Under the pieces are notes generated by a model that saw only the letters and a list, made by a program, of their open reading frames with translations, did not search any database and was not told the DNA's origin. A stretch of DNA of 64,000 nt from Lentzea albida. Its GTDB lineage: Bacteria; Actinomycetota; Actinomycetes; Mycobacteriales; Pseudonocardiaceae. Positions 52,169 to 59,743 of this stretch are shown here, one piece after another. Every line of letters begins with the position of its first letter. Within the stretch, counting starts at the first letter, position 1. A program made the translations under genes and the position numbers. The stretch covers positions 62,001 through 126,000 of the forward strand of contig NZ_FOFV01000015.1 of assembly GCF_900111005.1 (NCBI RefSeq), read 5' to 3'.

Positions 52169-52767
52169 AGCAGCGCGCGTTCCGCGATCGTCCACGTCGT
52201 GGTCGTGAGCAGGTACAACCCGGCGGCCAGCGGCAGGTAGGCCGCCACCAGGATCGTCCCGAACGGCAGCACCTTGACCAGCCCGGTCATGAACCCGGGC
52301 TGCGGCGGGGCGGTCATCCGCGACTGCTGCCACTTCACGGTCAGATAGGCGACCACGGCCAGCAGCCCGAACAGCACGAAGAACACCCACGCGAAGCCTG
52401 TCGTGAAGTGCGAGCCGAGCGAGACGCCGAACAAGGTGCCTTCCAGCAACGGGTTCGGCGTCGTGACCACCTGGTAGATGACCATGAAGAACGGGATGGT
52501 CGCGAGCATCGGCAACATGCCCGCGAACATCGACACGCCGTTGCTCTTGTAGACCTTCTGCGACTCCTCCGAGAACCGCATCAGGTCCTTGCCGTACTTC
52601 TTCTGCAGCTTCTGGATCTCCGGTGCCAGCTTGGCCTTGGCCTTCTCGCCGCGCACGGCCGCGCGGTAGAAGGGGTGCAGCGCGAGCCGCACGACGATCG
52701 TGAACAGAACGATGGCGAGCGCGGGCATGCCGAAGCTCGCCAGGGCAGCGCCCAGGTCAGCGAACAA
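52150..52767 (-). CDS. YidC/Oxa1-family membrane insertase (short paralogue)
   Basis: 205 residues. Core blocks are ALAIVLFTIVVRLALHPFYRAAVRGEKAKAKLAPEIQKLQKKYG, then YKSNGVSMFAGMLPMLATIPFFMVIYQVV (with hydrophilic-groove arginine region ahead) and PFGTILVAAYLPLAAGLYLLTTTTWTIAERALLYRIL. It is shorter than the housekeeping YidC near oriC (about 350 residues), with no long N-terminal or C-terminal extension. The start is TTG with GGAG 9 nt upstream; an ATG 39 nt downstream is possible. It is encoded with a small membrane protein. Confidence 0.88.
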   Translation of the reverse strand: MFADLGAALASFGMPALAIVLFTIVVRLALHPFYRAAVRGEKAKAKLAPEIQKLQKKYGKDLMRFSEESQKVYKSNGVSMFAGMLPMLATIPFFMVIYQVVTTPNPLLEGTLFGVSLGSHFTTGFAWVFFVLFGLLAVVAYLTVKWQQSRMTAPPQPGFMTGLVKVLPFGTILVAAYLPLAAGLYLLTTTTWTIAERALLYRILS

Positions 52768-52806
52768 GGAGGTTTTCTCCGTCTTGAGTTGGGACTTGCG
52801 GACGTG

Positions 52807-53091
52807 TCAGAACGTCCGGCATCCCGGTGCTCGGGGACGGGGTTTCCCTGCCGCGTCGGGGTTTCGCAGACGCAGCTGTGCCGTGCGCTGGGCTCGTTCA
52901 CGGATCGAGAGCGACCGCGCCGGCGCCACCGACAGCGGCACCAGCGCGACGACCACGATCAACGCGAGGGCGAGCGCGGTCACGGCCGCGACGACCTCGG
53001 TCGGCGACGAGAACAGCGTGAAGGCGTAGAGGGCGGGCAGGAAGACGGCGAGCACGAGCATCGCCCGCTGCTTGGTCTCCGGCCGCCACAT
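52807..53091 (-). CDS. Small membrane protein in operon with YidC paralogue
   Basis: 94 residues, MWRPETKQRAMLVLAVFLPALYAFTLFSS, with two hydrophobic segments (AMLVLAVFLPALYAFTLF and VVAAVTALALALIVVVALVPLSV) and an Arg-rich C-terminus (RERAQRTAQLRLRNP). Probably a DUF6412-type protein. It precedes the YidC paralogue by 39 nt in the same direction, hinting at a joint role in membrane insertion. Function unproven. Confidence 0.7.
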   Translation of the reverse strand: MWRPETKQRAMLVLAVFLPALYAFTLFSSPTEVVAAVTALALALIVVVALVPLSVAPARSLSIRERAQRTAQLRLRNPDAAGKPRPRAPGCRTF

Positions 53092-53101
53092 GCCTCGCAG
53101 C

Positions 53102-53824
53102 CTACCTGTGCTTGACCGGAATCGGGGCGGTCTGCAGGACAACGCCCGCTTCGTCGAGGAGCCTGACGTCCTTCGGCCTGCCCAGGCTCGGCCACCAGGC
53201 CAGAACCCGGCCGTTGCCGATGGTCGCGGTCACCTCCAGCCCGTCCTCGGTGCTGATGACCACCTTGCCGACCGCGCGGCTCACCCGTCCGTTCAGGACG
53301 GTCATGGCGTTGCGACCGCCCACGTCGTGCATGCCCACGACCGGGGAGAAGTCGGCGAACAGCCTGTCGCCGAGCGGTTCCTGGTTCTGGAGGTCCCCCC
53401 TTCCGCTCCCGCCGACGCCCGCCGGTGTCCGCAGGCACAGCATCTCGGACTCCGGACCGATGTACTGGACCATCGTCATGTCTCCGCGCTGGTCGACGAC
53501 GGCCACGTCCCGGGGAGCAGGCCAGTCCGGCCCGTTCACCCCCCGTTCGGCGTCGTGCCGGTCGAGCGTCTTCCCGCAGTCCGCCAGCACGGGTGCCAGG
53601 TCGCCGGGGGCCCGCGGTTCGGCGGTCCACGACGCGGAGGCGTCCTGGTTCGTCGGTGTCCACAGCACCAGCGTCACGGCCACGGCGGCCACGAGAGCCG
53701 TCGCGGGCACCGTGAAGCGCCACCACCGGCGGGACGGCTTCGCGCCGATCTCGTTCAGCAGCGCGTGCTTGCGGACCTGCAACCGCATCGGGTCGAGCTG
53801 CGGGATGTCGGGCGTGATGTTCAC
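53102..53824 (-). CDS. Membrane protein coupled to ECF sigma gene (putative anti-sigma)
   Basis: 240 residues. Short cytoplasmic N-terminus (VNITPDIPQLDPMRLQVRKHALLNEIGAK), one membrane segment (WRFTVPATALVAAVAVTLVLWTP), then an extracytoplasmic part of about 180 residues with two cysteines. There is no HxxxCxxC zinc motif. It resembles the CU044_5270-type family found after sigma genes. The GTG overlaps the sigma stop (GTGA), so the two are coupled and an anti-sigma role is likely. The extracytoplasmic part would sense the signal. Confidence 0.75.
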   Translation of the reverse strand: MNITPDIPQLDPMRLQVRKHALLNEIGAKPSRRWWRFTVPATALVAAVAVTLVLWTPTNQDASASWTAEPRAPGDLAPVLADCGKTLDRHDAERGVNGPDWPAPRDVAVVDQRGDMTMVQYIGPESEMLCLRTPAGVGGSGRGDLQNQEPLGDRLFADFSPVVGMHDVGGRNAMTVLNGRVSRAVGKVVISTEDGLEVTATIGNGRVLAWWPSLGRPKDVRLLDEAGVVLQTAPIPVKHR

Positions 53825-54366
53825 AGTGCCTCCTCCACCAGTGCGCCACGCACGGTGCGTTGCGCGCGAGCGAGTCGGGACTTCACCGTGCCGACCGGGA
53901 TGCCGAGCACCTGGGCGATCTGCGCCTGGGACAGGTCCGACCACGCGGACATCTCCAGCACCTCCCGGTCCCCGGCGGGCAGGTTCTCCAGCTCCGCGAT
54001 CACCGCCCGTGTCCTGGCCTCCGCGTCCACGCGCCGTGCGACGTCATCGGCGTGGTCGTCGTCCGATCCGTGCGGCGGAACCTTGCCCAGCGCGGCCTTG
54101 TACCGCGTGCGGGCGCGTTGGTGGTTGCGAGTGGCGCCCAGGGCGACGGTGTACAGCCACGGCAGCAAGGACTCCTCGACCGTCACGGACGTGCGTTTGC
54201 GCCAGGTCTCCATGAACACCACGGACACCAGGTCCTCGGCCACCGCCCACGTACCGGTGCGGCGCAGGCAGTAGGCGAACACGGCTTGGGCGTGGCGTTC
54301 GAACAGCAGCCCGAACGCATCGCCGTCACCGGCCCGGACCTGCCCCCAGAGTTCTTCGTCGGTCAC
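53821..54366 (-). CDS. ECF RNA polymerase sigma factor
   Basis: 181 residues. Region 2: DAFGLLFERHAQAVFAYCLRRTGTWAVAEDLVSVVFMETWRKR, LLPWLYTVALGATRNHQR. Region 4: LPAGDREVLEMSAWSDLSQAQIAQVLGIPVGTVKSRLARAQRTVRGAL. Start is a GTG at 54366 with GGAGG 6 nt upstream. It forms a coupled pair with the downstream membrane protein. It may belong to the long minus-strand run starting at 56791. Confidence 0.9.
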   Translation of the reverse strand: MTDEELWGQVRAGDGDAFGLLFERHAQAVFAYCLRRTGTWAVAEDLVSVVFMETWRKRTSVTVEESLLPWLYTVALGATRNHQRARTRYKAALGKVPPHGSDDDHADDVARRVDAEARTRAVIAELENLPAGDREVLEMSAWSDLSQAQIAQVLGIPVGTVKSRLARAQRTVRGALVEEAL

Positions 54367-54412
54367 GGACCCTCCTCTCTGCTCCACTCATGTCCGCAGA
54401 GAGGCGTCCGGT

Positions 54413-55000
54413 TCACGACTCGACCAGACCCGGCCGTTCGGGGTGGTCGTAGCGCACGAAGAGGTCGGCCACCGGGTCGTAGTCGTCGAACGCCGGCAGC
54501 GTCCACTCCTCTTCCGTCTTGCGCTTCAGCGCGCCGGGGGAGAGCCAGAGGTGCACGGTCAGCTCGGCGGGCAGCCAGCGGTCGAGCATCAGGGTGCCGT
54601 CGACGAGCACGACGCCGTTCTCCGGCAGGTCGACGTACTCGGCGCGACTGGCGCGGTCGGTGGCCGCGTTCCACAGCGACGGCAGCACCCTGCCGTCCAG
54701 CGCCGGGTCGAGCACCTCGCGTTGCAGGCCCTTGTAGTCGAACCAGTCGTGCCGGTACGAGTACGAGTCGGTGCGACCGTGCTCGAGCCGCACCGAGGCC
54801 GGGCGCAGGAAGTCGTCGAGGGACACCCGCTGCACCGCGCGACCCAAGGCGCGCAACGGTTCCACGACGGCGTCGGCGAGCCTGCCGGGTTCGGCGGCGG
54901 GTGCGCCGTCGACCAGCACGCGCACCCGTCCGTCGACCTCCGACACCTGGCCGACGATCTCGTCGACGAGCGTGCCGAACGTGAGCGGCCTGACCTTCAC
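54413..55000 (-). CDS. Uridine-kinase-like protein lacking the P-loop
   Basis: 195 residues. The architecture is that of the NMP/uridine kinase fold: VRVLVDGAPAAEPGRLADAVVEPLRALG, VSLDDFLRPASVRLEHGR, SYRHDWFDYKGLQREVLDPL, VVLVDGTLMLDRWLPAELTVHLWL. The Walker A position, GxxxxGK[ST] in active kinases, reads DGAPAAEPGRLA, without the Lys and Ser/Thr. Either it binds the substrate differently or it is catalytically silent. GTG start overlaps the upstream DUF402 stop (GTGA). Relatives are annotated as uridine kinases in actinomycetes. Confidence 0.75.
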   Translation of the reverse strand: MKVRPLTFGTLVDEIVGQVSEVDGRVRVLVDGAPAAEPGRLADAVVEPLRALGRAVQRVSLDDFLRPASVRLEHGRTDSYSYRHDWFDYKGLQREVLDPALDGRVLPSLWNAATDRASRAEYVDLPENGVVLVDGTLMLDRWLPAELTVHLWLSPGALKRKTEEEWTLPAFDDYDPVADLFVRYDHPERPGLVES

Positions 55001-55539
55001 GGCGTCCACGCCGCCCAGGCCGGGTCCCACCAGACGTCCCCGGAGGCCAGCATCTTCTCGATCTTCGACGCCTCGGCCCTGATCGCCTCGGCCTCGGCCG
55101 CCGAGTACTTGCCGGACTCCACCTGCTCCTCGAACTCGTCGAGGTCGCGCTGCGCCCACGTGCCGTCCGGGGCGACGGTGTAGTCGAGCGCGTGGTCGAG
55201 CGTCTCGAACCCGTCCTCGACGCGGCGGTACGGCGCCTGCAGGTTCAGGTAGTAGTTGCCGAAGACCCGGTTCTCGCCCTTCCAGAACAGGTCGACGGAG
55301 TAGGCGTCCTGCGGGCGATGCAGCATGAGCTTGCCGTGGCCGCGCCAGAAGCCGCGGTCCGGCTTGTCCCACGGGTGCGGGTGGTGGTGGTCGGGGTAGG
55401 TGAGCCGCGTGCCGGGCTCCACGAACACCGCGAGCAGCCCCGGCTCGTCGACGACCACCCTGGTCGGCATCTCCGACCAGACCTTGCCGTGCAGCACCTC
55501 GCGCCGCACCACGACCTCACCCGGCGCGAACAACCTCAT
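54997..55539 (-). CDS. DUF402 domain protein (nucleoside diphosphatase-like)
   Basis: 180 residues. DUF402 blocks: YYLNLQAPYRRVEDGFETLDHALDYTVAPDGTW and ARRDLDEF-type QRDLDEFEEQVESGKYSAAEAEAIRAEASKIEKML. Histidines cluster at YPDHHHPHPWDKPDRGFW, perhaps for metal. FomD and related DUF402 proteins hydrolyse nucleoside diphosphates/phosphonates, so coupling with a kinase-like protein suggests nucleotide-related chemistry. It overlaps the upstream FAD monooxygenase gene by 23 nt on the same strand. Confidence 0.82.
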   Translation of the reverse strand: MRLFAPGEVVVRREVLHGKVWSEMPTRVVVDEPGLLAVFVEPGTRLTYPDHHHPHPWDKPDRGFWRGHGKLMLHRPQDAYSVDLFWKGENRVFGNYYLNLQAPYRRVEDGFETLDHALDYTVAPDGTWAQRDLDEFEEQVESGKYSAAEAEAIRAEASKIEKMLASGDVWWDPAWAAWTP

Positions 55540-56791
55540 GCGCCGAACTTACGTGATCACGCTCGGCCGCGTCCTCGGCCATCATCTTCCGCTTGAGCGG
55601 CGGCACGGCGTTGGTCACGCGCAGGAACGTCCGCGAGAACGCTGCCGCGACCCGTCCGATCACGGGCTTGTGGACGAGGCTGCGGCCGTCCATCATCGCG
55701 CGCGACGCCTCCACGGCCTGGAAGCCGTACTCGACCATCTCCCGCTCGTACTCGCCGACGGCCTGCACGACGTCCTTGCCCCCGGCGGCCTCGGTGAGCT
55801 TGCGGGACAACAGTTCCGCGTCCCGCAGCGCCGTGTTCGCGCCGATGCCGCGGCCGGGCGTCATGAGGTGCACCGAGTCGCCGATCATCGTGACGTTGCT
55901 CGGCCGCCACGGCTCCAGCCGTTCGGACGTGCGGATCTTGATCTGGAACACGGTCTCCGGCGTGGCCAGCGCGAACAGCTTCCGCAGGTCCGGGTGGAAC
56001 CGCGGGGTCAGGTTCAGCACGACCTGCTTGAGCTCGGCCTGGCTCATGCCCTTCAAGTCCGGGAACTTGTCGTGCGAGGCCGTGTAGCCCCACATGATGT
56101 AGTCGTCCTCGACGCCGGTGCCGTCGAAGCGCATGACGTGCAGGATCACGAACTCGCCGCGCGGCCCGAACAGCAGCGTGATGCCGCCGTCGGCCAGCGG
56201 GGGCAGCAGCTTCGCGTTCTCCTCGGTCAGCGGCAGCTTGCCGGCGATGGACGTGATGCCCGTGTCGACCACCTTGGCGTGCGGCAGGTGCTGCCGGCGC
56301 ACCTTCGACTGCGCGCCGTCCGCCCCCACCAGCACGTCGCCGGTCTCGGACGTGCCGTCGTCGAAGAACGCCGTGACCGTGCCGTCGTCGTTCTGGGCGA
56401 AGTGCGTGAAGGTCTTGCCGAACCGCACGACGTCTTCCAGGCCGCCGAGCAACGCCGTGCGCATCGCGATCCGGCTGACCGACTTCTCGCTGCGGCTGTC
56501 GTCGCGGTCCGTGTCGATCTCGCCGACCAGCAGTTCCTTGTACTTCTCGGTCCGCATGACGATGTGCCGCGGTGGCCGGGCGGTGGTGCGGACGAACTCG
56601 GCGAACACCTCCGGCGGCAGGCAGTTGTGCAGCGCCTTGCTGCCGTCCGGGCTGATCCCGACGCGGTAGCCGACCAGCATGCTGCGCGGTGTCCGGTCGC
56701 GTTCGAAGACGGCGACGTCCACGCCGCCCTTCTTCAGGCCGTGCGCCAGGCACAGACCGCCGGTCCCCGCTCCGATGACGAGTACGCGCAT
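55517..56791 (-). CDS. FAD-dependent monooxygenase (TetX/PHBH class)
   Basis: 424 residues. MRVLVIGAGTGGLCLAHGLKKGGVDVAVFERD is the FAD loop; DVLVGADGAQSKVR the DG motif; VTMIGDSVHLMTPGRGIGANTALRDAELLSRKL the GD motif. It is the first gene of a minus-strand operon with DUF402 and the kinase-like gene. Upstream lies a TTGACA promoter with an ACTAAG-TCT-CTTAGT palindrome at the likely transcription start, implying tight repression and possible induction by a drug-like substrate. Substrate unknown. Confidence 0.88.
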   Translation of the reverse strand: MRVLVIGAGTGGLCLAHGLKKGGVDVAVFERDRTPRSMLVGYRVGISPDGSKALHNCLPPEVFAEFVRTTARPPRHIVMRTEKYKELLVGEIDTDRDDSRSEKSVSRIAMRTALLGGLEDVVRFGKTFTHFAQNDDGTVTAFFDDGTSETGDVLVGADGAQSKVRRQHLPHAKVVDTGITSIAGKLPLTEENAKLLPPLADGGITLLFGPRGEFVILHVMRFDGTGVEDDYIMWGYTASHDKFPDLKGMSQAELKQVVLNLTPRFHPDLRKLFALATPETVFQIKIRTSERLEPWRPSNVTMIGDSVHLMTPGRGIGANTALRDAELLSRKLTEAAGGKDVVQAVGEYEREMVEYGFQAVEASRAMMDGRSLVHKPVIGRVAAAFSRTFLRVTNAVPPLKRKMMAEDAAERDHVSSAHEVVRAG

Positions 56792-56807
56792 GACAACCTC
56801 CCCCTCT

Positions 56808-56856
56808 ACTAAGTCTCTTAGTGGGGAAGATATTAAGTTCTTGAGAGTCTTGTCAA
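56808..56856 (-). promoter_or_regulatory. Promoter with palindromic operator for the FAD monooxygenase operon
   Basis: On the minus strand -35 TTGACA (56856-56851), 17 nt, -10 ATATCT (56833-56828). The palindrome ACTAAG-TCT-CTTAGT covers 56822-56808, just past the -10. The -35 overlaps the stop codon of the upstream GAF gene. The repressor is not adjacent. Confidence 0.7.
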
Positions 56857-58322
56857 TCGTCCTGACCGAGTCTCCGGAGACGCGCGGTGGCGAGCGCGAG
56901 CCTGACGTCGTCCGGTGCGAGCAGCTTGACCAGCTGTTCCAGGGCCTCGACGTCGTGTTCTCCCGAGTCGGTCTGGGTGAACGCCCAGAGCGCGTTGCCG
57001 TCGCCGCGCTGCAGGACCGCCTTGCGCACGCTGGTCGCCAGGTCGTCCCGCTCGGCCAGCACCACGGGCGCCTCGGAGCGCCGCAGCAGCGAACCGCGGT
57101 ACCGGCTCGCGGCCAGCGGCACGTCGGCGGCCTTCAACGCGGTCCGGACGGCGAGGAAGTCGGCCTCGACGTCCGCGGTGAGCCGGTACGGCCTGGTCGC
57201 GAGCACGTCCGGCCCCAGTTGGGCGCGCAGCCGGTGCAGCTCCGCGCGCACCGTCGTCGGGTTGCCGCGCTCGCCGTAGAGCCGCAACGCGAGCTGGTCG
57301 GCGGTCAGCCTGCCGTGCAATGCCAGCGCGCACAGGATCTCGGCGTGCCGCGACGAGATCGGCACCTCCCGGCCGTCCAGCACCACCTTGGGCTCGGGCA
57401 GCAGGAACGACAGCGACAGCACGCTGCGCCGCACGTGCCGCTGCCGCGGGATGCGCAGCAGGTAGCCGTCGGACAGCGGTTCGAGCACCGCCTCGCGGCC
57501 GTCGGGCAGTTCGACCCGGTCCGCGGACACGTCGACGCGCGAGGGGAGCAGCCCGTACGGCTCGACGGCGACGACCCGGCCCGTCTGGCTGAGCAGCGCG
57601 CCGGGCTCCCCGCGCAACGCGATCAGGTGCCGCATGTTGCGCGACCGCAGCTCCTCGTCCTGCGAGTGCATGCGCGTGAGCATCTCCAGCTCCGCGAGGC
57701 GCGCCGAGGCCGACACCAGCGCCACCATCGAGGGGTGGACGGTCTCGATCGGGCCGCTGAGGTCGACGACCCCGATCGTGGTCCCCGAATCGGGGTCGCG
57801 GATCGGGCTCGCCGCGCAGGTCCAGTGGTGGTAGGTCCGCACGAGGTGCTCGGCCGAGTGGACCGTGACGGGCGAGTTCAACGCCAGCGCGGTGCCCATC
57901 CCGTTCGTGCCCGCCGCACCCTCCGACCAGAGCGTTCCCTCCGCCAGGCCGACGTTCTCCGCGTAGCTGCGGGTGCCCTTGGAGCCCTCGCACCACAGGA
58001 TGTGGCCCTGGGCGTCCGCGACGACCATGATGTGCCCGGCCTCCTCCGCGAAGCCCAGCAGCGTCTCGCGCAGCAACGGCAGCATCGGGTGCAGCGGGTG
58101 CCTCTCGCGCAGGTCGGAGAGCTCGTCGGCGGCGAAGACGGTCGGCGCGGTGTGCAGGTCCGGGTCGACGTTGGCCGCGAGTGACCGCTGCCACGACGCG
58201 GAAATCACCGAGCGTGGCAAATCAACCGTGGGAGTACCACTCAACACGGCATCTCTGACTCTGCTCAGCAACAGTCTGTGTTGCCCGGGTTCGTGGGCCA
58301 CCGATCCATCCACGGCTTGCAA
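56853..58322 (-). CDS. GAF-domain transcriptional regulator (AcoR-like N-terminus, no AAA+ domain)
   Basis: About 489 residues. Residues 40-230 resemble the sensing part of AcoR-type activators (SWQRSLAANVDPD, ADAQGHILWCEGSKGTRSYAENVGLAEGTLWSEGAAGTNGMGTALAL, HWTCAASPIRDPDSGTTIGVVDLSGP). The AAA+ domain and Fis-type helix-turn-helix of sigma-54 activators are missing. Instead the C-terminus has SRHAEILCALALHGRLTADQLALRLYGERGNPTTVRAELHRLRAQLG, a winged-helix-like part. Actinobacterial members regulate aldehyde dehydrogenase or acetoin genes. It is divergent from the ALDH homologue by 83 bp. The start (TTG 58322 or GTG 58313) is unsure. Confidence 0.82.
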   Translation of the reverse strand: MQAVDGSVAHEPGQHRLLLSRVRDAVLSGTPTVDLPRSVISASWQRSLAANVDPDLHTAPTVFAADELSDLRERHPLHPMLPLLRETLLGFAEEAGHIMVVADAQGHILWCEGSKGTRSYAENVGLAEGTLWSEGAAGTNGMGTALALNSPVTVHSAEHLVRTYHHWTCAASPIRDPDSGTTIGVVDLSGPIETVHPSMVALVSASARLAELEMLTRMHSQDEELRSRNMRHLIALRGEPGALLSQTGRVVAVEPYGLLPSRVDVSADRVELPDGREAVLEPLSDGYLLRIPRQRHVRRSVLSLSFLLPEPKVVLDGREVPISSRHAEILCALALHGRLTADQLALRLYGERGNPTTVRAELHRLRAQLGPDVLATRPYRLTADVEADFLAVRTALKAADVPLAASRYRGSLLRRSEAPVVLAERDDLATSVRKAVLQRGDGNALWAFTQTDSGEHDVEALEQLVKLLAPDDVRLALATARLRRLGQDD

Positions 58323-58405
58323 CGAGCATGCAACGTTCTGCTGCCTACTTTCTCATTTTCCCCACCCCGCTTGCGCGGTGGGCCGTCTCTGGCAGGGAGT
58401 CGAGG

Positions 58406-59743
58406 ATGACGCAGTACGCGGCGCCGGGGCAGCCCGGCAGCGTGGTCGCGTACCGGGCGAGGTACGACCACTTCATCGGCGGCGACCACGTGTCGCCCGT
58501 GAGCGGCGAGTACGTGGAGAACGTCACCCCGGTGACCGGTGAGGTGTTCACCGAGGTCGCCCGCGGCACCGACGCCGACCGCGCCCGTGCGTTGCACGCG
58601 GCCAGCGGCGCCGCACGCGCGTGGGGCGCCACCACGGCCCGAGAGCGCGCCACCGTGCTGTGCGAGATCGCCGACCGCATCGAGGAGCACGCGACCGAGC
58701 TCGCCGTCGCCGAGACGTGGGACAACGGCAAGCCGGTCCGCGAGGCCCTGGTCGCCGACGTGCCGATGGTGATCGAGCTGTTCCGCCAGTTCGCCGCCGT
58801 CATCCGCGCCGAGAGCGGCGAGGTCGAGCAGCTGGGCCGCAGCACCTGCGAGTACCGCTCGTACCAGCCGCTCGGCGTGGTGCACGAGCGCCTCTCGTGG
58901 ACGTTCCCGCTGCTCAACGCGTGCCGCGTGCTCGCACCGGCGCTGGCCGCCGGCAACGCCGTGGTGCTGGAGCCCGCGCTGCAGACGCCGGCCTCGATCC
59001 ACGTGCTGATGAACGTGGTCGCCGACCTGCTGCCGCCCGGTGTCGTCAACGTCGTCACCGGCTCCGACGACCACCCGGTCGTCATCGGTCGTTGCCCGAA
59101 CATCTTCTTCGCCGACGTCACGGCGCAGCGCGACAGCTTCCTGGACAAGGCGCTGGAGGGCTTCGCGATGTTCGCGGCCAACCAGGGCGAGATCGCCACG
59201 GCCCCGTCGCGCGCGTTGATCCAGACCGCCGCCTACGAGCAACTTCTGCACCTCGCGACCGTGCGCACGCAGGCGTTGAGCGTGGGCGACCCGCTCGACA
59301 CCGACACCATGGTCGGCGCCGTCGTGAGCCTCGCACAGCGCGATCGCGTTCTTGCGTACGTGGAGCGCGGCAAGGCCGAGGGCGCGCGCCTGGTGACCGG
59401 TGGCGAGGCCTCGGGCCACTACGTCCAGCCGACGATCTTCGAGGGCGACCACCGCTCGGCCGTGTTCGCCGACGCCGTCCTCGGTCCGGTCGTGTCGGTC
59501 ACGAGGTTCGACGACCGCGACGACGCCCTGAAGATCGCCAACGAGGCCACCGCCCAGCTCGGCGCCGGCATCTGGTCCCGCGACCTGGCGCTGGCGCACA
59601 ACGTCGGCCACGACCTGCGCGCCGAACGGGTGTGGGTCAACAACTACTACGCGTACCCGGCGAACACGGCCGTGCTCGCCGACTACCGCCGCGTGAAGCA
59701 CCTGGTGGTCAGCTACTCCGACCGAGGGCAGGGGTACTTCTAG
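58406..59743 (+). CDS. Aldehyde dehydrogenase homologue lacking catalytic and NAD-binding residues (pseudoenzyme)
   Basis: 445 residues, about 60 shorter than ExaC/AldA-type ALDHs. N- and C-terminal blocks are well kept (MTQYAAPGQPGS, AVAETWDNGKPVREAL, AALAAGNAVV, YVQPTIFEGDHRS, WVNNYYAYPAN). The active site is not: catalytic Asn in PWNFP is Thr166 (SWTFP); NAD-contacting Lys is Glu189 (LEPALQTP). The segment with FTGETTTG and ELGGK (cofactor loop and general-base Glu) is missing between VVTGS (220) and PNIFFADV (231). NQGEVCTCPSRA is NQGEIATAPSRA, so both cysteines at 264 and 266 are Ala. The C-terminal GGxKxSGxGRE block is lost too. The frame has no stop or shift, so it looks retained, not freshly decayed. 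Confidence 0.85.
   Translation: MTQYAAPGQPGSVVAYRARYDHFIGGDHVSPVSGEYVENVTPVTGEVFTEVARGTDADRARALHAASGAARAWGATTARERATVLCEIADRIEEHATELAVAETWDNGKPVREALVADVPMVIELFRQFAAVIRAESGEVEQLGRSTCEYRSYQPLGVVHERLSWTFPLLNACRVLAPALAAGNAVVLEPALQTPASIHVLMNVVADLLPPGVVNVVTGSDDHPVVIGRCPNIFFADVTAQRDSFLDKALEGFAMFAANQGEIATAPSRALIQTAAYEQLLHLATVRTQALSVGDPLDTDTMVGAVVSLAQRDRVLAYVERGKAEGARLVTGGEASGHYVQPTIFEGDHRSAVFADAVLGPVVSVTRFDDRDDALKIANEATAQLGAGIWSRDLALAHNVGHDLRAERVWVNNYYAYPANTAVLADYRRVKHLVVSYSDRGQGYF

Noticed and set aside
58406..59743. Sequencing frameshift as the cause of missing ALDH motifs
   Set aside because: Sequence on both sides of every loss stays in the same frame and matches the family; the missing Cys and Asn are substitutions, not shifts.
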